Assembly (NCBI GenBank): GCA_016182485.1
Contig: JACPGH010000007.1
Location: forward strand, 1 to 64,000
DNA length: 64,000 nucleotides
Direction of reading: 5' to 3'
From: Candidatus Kaiserbacteria bacterium
GTDB taxonomy: Bacteria > Patescibacteria > Paceibacteria > UBA9973 > UBA2103
Shown piece by piece: positions 63,901-64,000 of this stretch (positions within the stretch are counted from its first letter, which is position 1; every line of letters begins with the position of its first letter). The translations under genes and the position numbers were made by a program. The notes below the pieces were generated by a model. That model had not been told where the DNA came from and searched no databases. It worked only from the letters and a program-made list of their open reading frames with translations.

Positions 63901-64000
63901 GCGCCACGGTGGCGCGCCCTGCTTCGTTAAAACTACGCAGGGCAAGAGCGCTTACTTCAGGTGCGGCAGTGGCGGGTACATACGCGAGCGAGACGTCCGC
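45995..64000 (-). CDS. Giant fibrous surface protein with two S74 chaperone domains (5' end outside window)
   Basis: One open frame covers at least 6,001 codons and runs off the right edge; the GTG at 63907 need not be the start. In protein order: an N-terminal region with Ala/Thr-rich helices and a duplicated 17-residue SPTSPKPATKATKGTAS linker; a block of TTGxYNTAIGxxAL repeats (62.7-62.2 kb) like the left-handed roll of YadA heads; several dozen GNVGIGTTSPxxLLxI repeats (to about 48.6 kb), broken by a second TTGxxNTAxG block (60.4-59.6 kb). Then a Peptidase_S74 self-cleaving chaperone (SASDERLKQDI, AAPMILAIQEL; 48.06-47.7 kb), a second S74-like domain (TSTRALKTDINYM, LGLIAEDARE; 47.4-47.05 kb), and two DUF5011-like Ig domains (DNPYLIEVGGNFVDPG; SEGQTFTDPGATATDE). 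Such modules form trimeric beta-helical fibres for attachment. Confidence 0.9.
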   Translation of the reverse strand, partial: ADVSLAYVPATAAPEVSALALRSFNEAGRATVALVGNTGDLLARATVAATIKTPEKAGLALRSVSEAGPRIAQAVFDAEYALAHRFVGATAFASDRYLALVTGTGDLAYAGVAAAQPLTLAPRRFSEMVNDPQIFSAVGRTIVGAYEATRGKGPALLENMNREGTPVAAVISQLSAGEKVALTTYRAINNFWDSATSPVRNLISNGASGLAYLLNPAPAPVIVYSPTSPKPATKATKGTASSPTSPKPATKATKGTASSTPVVASAPASAYIIPVTSLQQPASNFYTTVVEGVTQDYVTLSLNALKNDILSTVGGMLSPISRQTATNITTIQQVARIEKLDNLTINNGTFGGGTFDRSTLTNGISVAAAEATFGRLTITGGTTFSGNLVLASSTATAGGVYVNSMRFLHNYGTDNTFLGLDAGNFTMTGTQNTGIGANTLTANTTGLYNTAIGNLALNANTTGDYNTAIGGYTLPVNTTGRHNTALGLQVLTANTTGSYNTALGSLVLDANTTGDYNTVAGYQAASVNTTGNFNAGYGYRSLRYNTTGSNNAAFGTYAGWTNTTGTYNTFLGHLADAASSTLTNATAIGANAIVGASNSLVLGGTGANAVNVGIGTTSPYSLLSISNSQQTTVNTPLFTIASTTGGTSTSTLMTVLANGKIGIGKAVPTRLLDILGSGSGQTQVAITGADPNSRTQVSIQNDGNSYGAVDVYGTTQTGNLFGALQLNNSVLFKGNMADAGGIVAFGATSNNPVVFGTNNLERMRIDTAGNVGIGTTSPYSLLSISNSASTAVDTPLFTIASTTAGTSTSTLVTVLANGRVGIGTQAPLGALNILTSGGDTAGSNQVLTLGDSLTGGRQTWGFRVSTTAVDTNGGDLHIERALGGVVNTVLSLTRSKSAAGVGTTTPWGKLSVTNGDNSFPSFVVEDTASPDSTPFIIDSDGNVGIGTSTPSSKFSVNGASLLNGGVTIDGAGSGLTFTGTGNHDIVAAGGTLRIGSNIITGNIEALDGTQDIGTPSVRFDKIYANEVSAVTVVGTIVGGNVQAETLTVNSDNTSADQESAYLVFARGSSSPNAQLAWNAATSSKRFEFNQPLYIQDASLTSATSTLFVQGWSGQTSDLFRIASSSDTVTPYLTVTSAGNVGIGTTTPAEQLEITGNFRLPVTTTAVGQIKMGDNRWIDSYGTGNLMIGTNGAPAGNTTLTGTYNIGIGGDLVLSSITTGTSNIAIGRYGLKSLTTGNNNSVLGYLAGASLTTASNNVAIGTSALNSNVTTDGLTALGAYALADTTGVENTGLGLQAGYHISTGAYNTAVGSNAIGGAIVTGDFNTAVGRSAMSANTSGASNIGIGVNVLLSNTTGSYNIAMGQSALQTATSSSNQVAIGYQALLNMITGPSNDTEGNVALGYNAGNAITYGGGNILLGYQAGDALTTGSRNIILGYDIDAPAVTSSNILNIGNLIYGTGIDGTGTTLSSGNVGIGTTSPSGKLTVEAASGVVNSAESAGTLVLRSSDAAAIDKGPQLRFSGFGGGATGALAFATIAGRMESNPNAGYLQFSTTQTDSTIAERMRITSTGNVGIGTAGPNYKLDIATASSNTQIRFGSDGTNSGGFLISTADSQGNIAGGMSWNGSSYVARSTMASQVENYLGNIRFFTNSGLTAGNSFTPTERMRIDTSGNVGIGTASPGSGIATALTTSLHIGPGSGTNPGIVLQDNSNSKKHILRIIDDAFWISADDGSIQRTDIAIKSDTGNVGIGTTSPAALLSVHGNSYVSGTGFFGGAITGTSTLAVGTSTLTNLIVTNTSTSTLTGGLVAGTNVRASLPSDPTWYTEISAENSGSYLKTAGYSVLNLRVGATNVMALNGSSNTLAGNLGLSTSKILGVDNIAYIDLYNPSTGNIHITNTSASATYGNILFETGASATEQMRITNSGNVGIGTTSPYAKLSVVGETVSQYFTATSTTATSTFAGGLSAGNAGLLVMQNGAVQIGGSDRFDFTPGPTSIFTINNPNSNSIGINLNTGDSQSAFVNFSRSSAVKWGLGLPYSASDNFVISKGNAPAEDSSAVFTILSSNNNVGIGTTSPNNNLQVVSGAAGSAPLAITNTSDNYTVRVTSSGALPYWQFTNAAVSAVVNAGIDASSLNLGRGNVQIIGSDTPTASTIPARLYVVGDGTNPAAIFNTGNIGIGTTTPSARLDIVPTTVPSQTYAPIMILESRLANGYSEQGGYIGFRQVDVGNNVVTNDAARIVAVHDNFQAEQGDTGLSFWTTPANLSVAERVRISSTGNVGIGTTTPGVLLDVVKNSTSDNGTIFPTVRVRNLSTSDKSYAQFQVDVAGGGVTSYWQGEGVGTGKLGTPGAFIGTYTNHPFAFVTNDSEKMRLTAGGNLGIGETAPGSKLSVSGGATIGASYDTTVAPTNGLIVEGNVGIGTTSPYSLLSISNSAGTTVNTPLFTIASTTAGNSTSTLMTVLANGNVGIGTAAPGYTLDVTKSEPGNYVANFYNSNTTNGSHGMYVNVAQGSNTNALVVATEGTPRLTVNSTGVVSGGNFTTTSGYIGYDVNHNLNWTGSAYRLLSNADPITFVGAYELMRITAAGLVGIGSTTPWGQLSASSTSAYPTLAIEQKSTGPAAVFLGGNVGIGTTSPASLFSVHGNGLFSGNITAANITATGTLTAANISTTGYLSTSNAAVGGDDWYISAGDSGHLGFFKDSTAVSTNGKMVLTTGGLLGVGGGLNTATVPAEELEVYSSSGVTAIRITGDSNQGAPELQFNMRNGVANQAKIVGSSGESHNSPELQFYVNTGADSTNTLVQRMTINDLGKVGIGTTSPYSLLSISNSAGTTANTPLFTIASTTGGTSTSTLMTVLANGRVGIGTAGPSTLFDIVSNSSATSTIRQFLTSDAGPALQLIHARGTASAPSATCGVDCSSDTLGQIDFMGYDGSAYQTGARIIAEAAGNGSWSPGGLGTSLVFYGVDTNTSSLAERMRFQPNSTVEFFGLGASGLSLTGSQMIVSSSFRFGYGGTTQDGYVPATGPDGWGMISSTGSFRVNLDADNDNTGQAFVIGHHQTDGDATNNVLMVVNDSGNVGIGTTTPNWLLQAAGTRPSFALSDSSAGANLKHWLFSSMGGNLYVGTSTDAYGTSTPAALTITNAGNVGIGKAIPNFLAEFSRSDTTSTRSGNISAEIAVVNDLPGTNYGPGAGIRFLAPTGGVTPTPSVGRILGTFGGNCYGNDCSLLVFQTTTGANVFSDAMIISGTEVSIGTPTINPAVPLEVVGSVAPSSVGAAGILQLYRGVNDGVSYPNIAEFALGRYQVGDTNPYSRLDINLKSSGSFDKTGDVTVMTLQANGNVGIGTTSPGALLSISGGPASILFNRPNNSHDGGLTLDSNGAALWKVGFIGGLTSNNFYIRDGKDDKTLLAFAAAGLDNAISVSATQVAIASTLYANGSGNVGIGTTSPAALTSIGGDLFVGASTAGGTNGKLGIGVANPVQIIHAVGSTPYIRLDDSASSPAGKIVYFGNNAGRIILGTDAGTSGRKFSIGYNAPDDSMFIADSTGNVGIGTTSPLNLLHIATSGDDMTFGGNAGANVAGNLYYSSGWKYIEAAGGAAIGINDNNRAGDIGFYTAPSGAVGSAATLSARMYIQEGGNVGIGTTSPDALLNIQNYGGGQGLNSQFIVNSGYAAGPGSISMSVVNSGNVFLGFDVDEVAAAMVARGTAASMLRELNGELLFTGDTGLTMNSAFTPTTRMTLDLSNGKFGIGSTTPWGQLSASSTSAYPTLAIEQKSTGPAAVFLGGNVGIGVTNPTSKLVVAGSTSASPNDYVAVFRTIDDAANRPIIRIENSAQSELARWDYNGYLTAPGFYATSNYVLSVAPGNIIIASQSGSTLQMGDVNGKAQKLSLYSNGVESLTIDTSGNVGIGTTSPWGVLSVTNAGSGPSFVVEDTESPDATPFTIDAGGSVGIGVSNPALSLQVNGAAGVPANSGTTATGRVRFSGTDNIAMDFGALNTSPWSAWIQVHDSTDQSVNYPLSLQTNGGNVGIGTTNPGATLQVGTNVLTVSATTSNVGIGTVSPLATLHVAGDIFQPYSQQIRSGLDNTSIYGYLELYNTSTGNLTLQAHSANNRSALINPNGGNVGIGTTSPWADLHVRDTAQSAGITDTPDSWLNALFERAWGSSSAAGIAIVGSSKSTGGNGVVYLGNSDDWDNTALSGGNDVFKLYVGATIPFITAQGTGSGDGKLSIATTSANQVLTLYQPANDVAIELSALAGPTYKWTMGMDYSDGGKFKIASSSALGTDDRFVIDGNGNVGIGTTSPESRLAVAQPSAISSTFDLATLDANTNVTNASGVTQRGLVLKMPTFTMNNAPATLTGARIETGSPGQFDQGGDVATVRGIEITSGNWLGNTGGFTWRGVQITTPTMRKDHSGGNAQESYGIDITTGATTGSGTNGINTGLRITGGSQSNAGIQRGLHINMADASHAALIVQTGNVGIGTTTPGVLLDVYKSSNLVSRFDSGSHNYLRLNRGAVTNNNELEFQTNGTTNWAMGLGDDSENKFYITTNNAVPSDGAKLTITTAGNVGIGTTSPVGHLEIANTTTNNTRLILRGTTGNGAVLINGTDLTTAQEWFKIDAFGRASFDEQAQSTAETPAVNISNLTGYGIFGSSYLGFTTNASEKMRITSGGNVGIGTTSPYSILSISNAAGTAVNTPLFTIASTTAGTSTSTLMTVLANGNVGIGAAAPGGKLSVAGNIFFGDESHYLSTDNSTYAMLSSNRDVQLSISGNPKLTVQASTGNVGIGTTTPTNTLTVSGTRVAGSLTSVAKIGTSGFGGQTGDAIGLLFSDTATGGYDFARIQTRAPGGSNMALDFGVWDGSTISNYMTIIKNGNVGIGTTSPQSKLHVTGGFSGITPLAGTVLTVENSGSNYLSLLAPNANEQALLFGSPNNVADGGVFYSPNGLSRGMSFRTGGNATQMVINSTGNVGIGTTTPLSILQTTTGGDNYFVMDNKNYATSEGIWRLHVGNTTDFFSIEQNTAAVRDFSTSYTPFFIGGVSGGYNQRVGIGTTTPGSKLSIAGGVSVGTNYGAAAPTNGMIIEGNVGIGTTSPGTLLSLGDTGANTINISATATSTFGSGIDIRTGCFAINGVCVGGGSGTGTVGSGTAGQFPYYAGTGTTLTATSSLYVATNERVGIASSTPFAKFAVENTSAALSFAVNDQAGDPTPFVIDDSGDVGIGTASPGGQSERFSIVTTAGSASAMTIYNGSDPNYIGEFGIDASTGNLIITSRLVGSGVQPIYMSASAIGLGTTTPATLLEVGGETANVTFDGYKNCTGFTSNGNGLLACSASDERLKQDISPLATASGLSAIDALRPVSFYWDPAAERSSQKQFGLIAQQVREVFPDLVQTSAPTSLTPDGTLSINYDGLAAPMILAIQELSTTSTRLAGRVGTLENEITALTGGYFGFSYEGSISARNEPVTAPIIANWVYASSTPASIVENLQKPAEGIEPSEIEVTGSFPHQAAGLFTVYGNVAADSFVASTSVWTSNLAVTNEGYINRLTAQEVSATSFVNTSTRALKTDINYMSASSTEAVLGKVRGLKVATYRYAAEAGSNPLRLGLIAEDARETAPEILSIDGNGVDLYKLATLTLAGVQTLAEKVDRAEVRLTSLEARLAALESGAVSSASGSPVSFSTTSLASAFNAFGAYIAKGIAQFGTLVADQFVAATNSAGTSSAGTVKIIAGNTVAEVQNAYVKPSTKIFVTFTASTTGSWYIAEKKDGSFRLVLESPQAGDTSFDYFLIQTEGQMATSTPESQISNSQFSISNSNTSTQWITVLGDNPYLIEVGGNFVDPGIDAGGAPVTTYINGVESEVGPGTIDTSSETTYIITYRVLGPNGSIMATRSVIVGNGSVVAGTTSQESQVTSQESSATPESEVISPDSDSQPPIVTLNGEAAMQISEGQTFTDPGATATDETDGDLTAKIATSGSADTATAGSYTLTYSATDAAGNTGSVSRLVTVIEPLSAATETSTTPQ
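46206..46224. repeat. REP palindrome, copy 5, inside the giant gene
   Basis: GTGAAGGTCTGACCTTCAC, identical to copies 1 and 4 beside the RAYT gene 17 kb away, codes SEGQTFT in a conserved DUF5011 strand. Confidence 0.85.
46620..46650. repeat. AT-rich repeat unit inside the giant gene
   Basis: GAATTGGAAATTGAAAATTG and following bases code NSQFSISNSNTS. Confidence 0.8.
48000..48025. repeat. In-frame inverted repeat in the first S74 domain
   Basis: AGCCCGCTCGC arms around TGTC code PLATASGLS, directly behind the catalytic SDERLK motif. Confidence 0.7.
63149..63181. repeat. CTGGAGGCTGG-family repeat in the giant gene
   Basis: GTTGGAGGCTGGTTGCTGGA and GGCTGGTTAC behind it code TSLQQPASNF. It is related to the elements in the RNase P RNA and tsaD. 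Confidence 0.7.
63225..63326. repeat. Two tandem 51-base units
   Basis: Two essentially identical copies (starting 63225 and 63276) code the 17-residue linker SPTSPKPATKATKGTAS twice. Each unit itself holds a CCCTTCG...CGAAGTAGGG inverted repeat. Confidence 0.9.
63382..63412. repeat. Perfect 31-base palindrome in the giant gene
   Basis: Fifteen-base arms (GCCCCGTTAGAAATC and complement) flank one central A. It codes SPVRNLISNGA in frame. Confidence 0.9.
63797..63943. repeat. Two CCCTGCTTCG-GCAGGGC repeats in the giant gene
   Basis: Copies at 63797-63823 and 63917-63943 code ALRSVSEAGP and ALRSFNEAGR. They match the repeat across the valS stop codon (19053). Confidence 0.75.

Noticed and set aside
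45995..64000. Several adjacent genes in place of one giant gene
   Set aside because: The frame is continuous with no stop from the window edge to 45995, and the repeat pattern runs across all of it.

Overview
The window looks like part of a chromosome of a candidate-phylum (CPR/Patescibacteria) bacterium, most likely Paceibacteria (Parcubacteria, Kaiserbacteria-like). That placement is inferred from gene content and repeat style, not from a phylogeny. Supporting signs are a reduced housekeeping set, a class II ribonucleotide reductase with no small subunit, a split transketolase in a pentose-phosphate/GAPDH cluster, short synthetases, tRNAs without encoded CCA, a giant 'GNVGIGTTSP' repeat protein with S74 chaperone domains, and many short palindromic and AT-rich repeats. 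No rRNA and no CRISPR array were seen.

Layout. 0.2-5.6 kb: membrane protein, glycosyltransferase, GH18 hydrolase, decayed tsaC, two methyltransferases, tRNA-Ser and tRNA-Glu. 6.1-12.3 kb: an AT-richer accessory block. It holds membrane proteins, a candidate structured RNA, a large GHKL ATPase fused to a sigma-4-like HTH and a DnaA domain IV, a small helical protein, a Schlafen-type AlbA_2 protein and a frameshifted AbiV-like gene. This is the best candidate for an undescribed, possibly defence-related, system. 12.3-25.2 kb: core genes (hsp20, tRNA-Val, SPOUT methyltransferase, DHH phosphoesterase, tsaD, valS, PrsW, second hsp20, tRNAs Phe/Arg/Gly, glutaredoxin, FtsB-like protein, lepA, murJ). 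25.3-30.1 kb: polymerase/ligase-like membrane protein with TPRs, an enlarged RNase P RNA, and a REP-associated transposase with its palindromes. 30.2-37.2 kb: ribonucleotide reductase, DUF192, SPW protein, tRNA-Ser, a lemA-NUDIX-htpX operon, cupredoxin and malic enzyme. 37.3-46 kb: recG, a PfkB kinase, and a minus-strand cluster gapA-rpiB-rpe-tktN-tktC plus a 50-residue membrane protein, separated by AT-rich repeat arrays. 46-64 kb: one open frame of at least 6,001 codons, entering from the right edge, that encodes a fibrous surface protein.

Two themes cut across the window. First, several families of short repeats have entered genes as well as spacers. AT-rich minisatellite, 'CTGGAGGCTGG', 'GAGC...GCTC', REP and one-base-centre palindromes lie in frame in tsaD, tktN, tktC, rpe, gapA, lepA, recG, a methyltransferase and the giant gene, and also inside the RNase P RNA. 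Second, many genes show a good -10 box exactly six or seven bases before the start codon with no Shine-Dalgarno site, which points to common leaderless transcription.

Functionally, the cluster at 37-46 kb supplies non-oxidative pentose-phosphate and lower glycolytic steps, malic enzyme links malate to pyruvate, and murJ, the FtsB-like protein and the GH18, polymerase-like and giant proteins concern the cell envelope.
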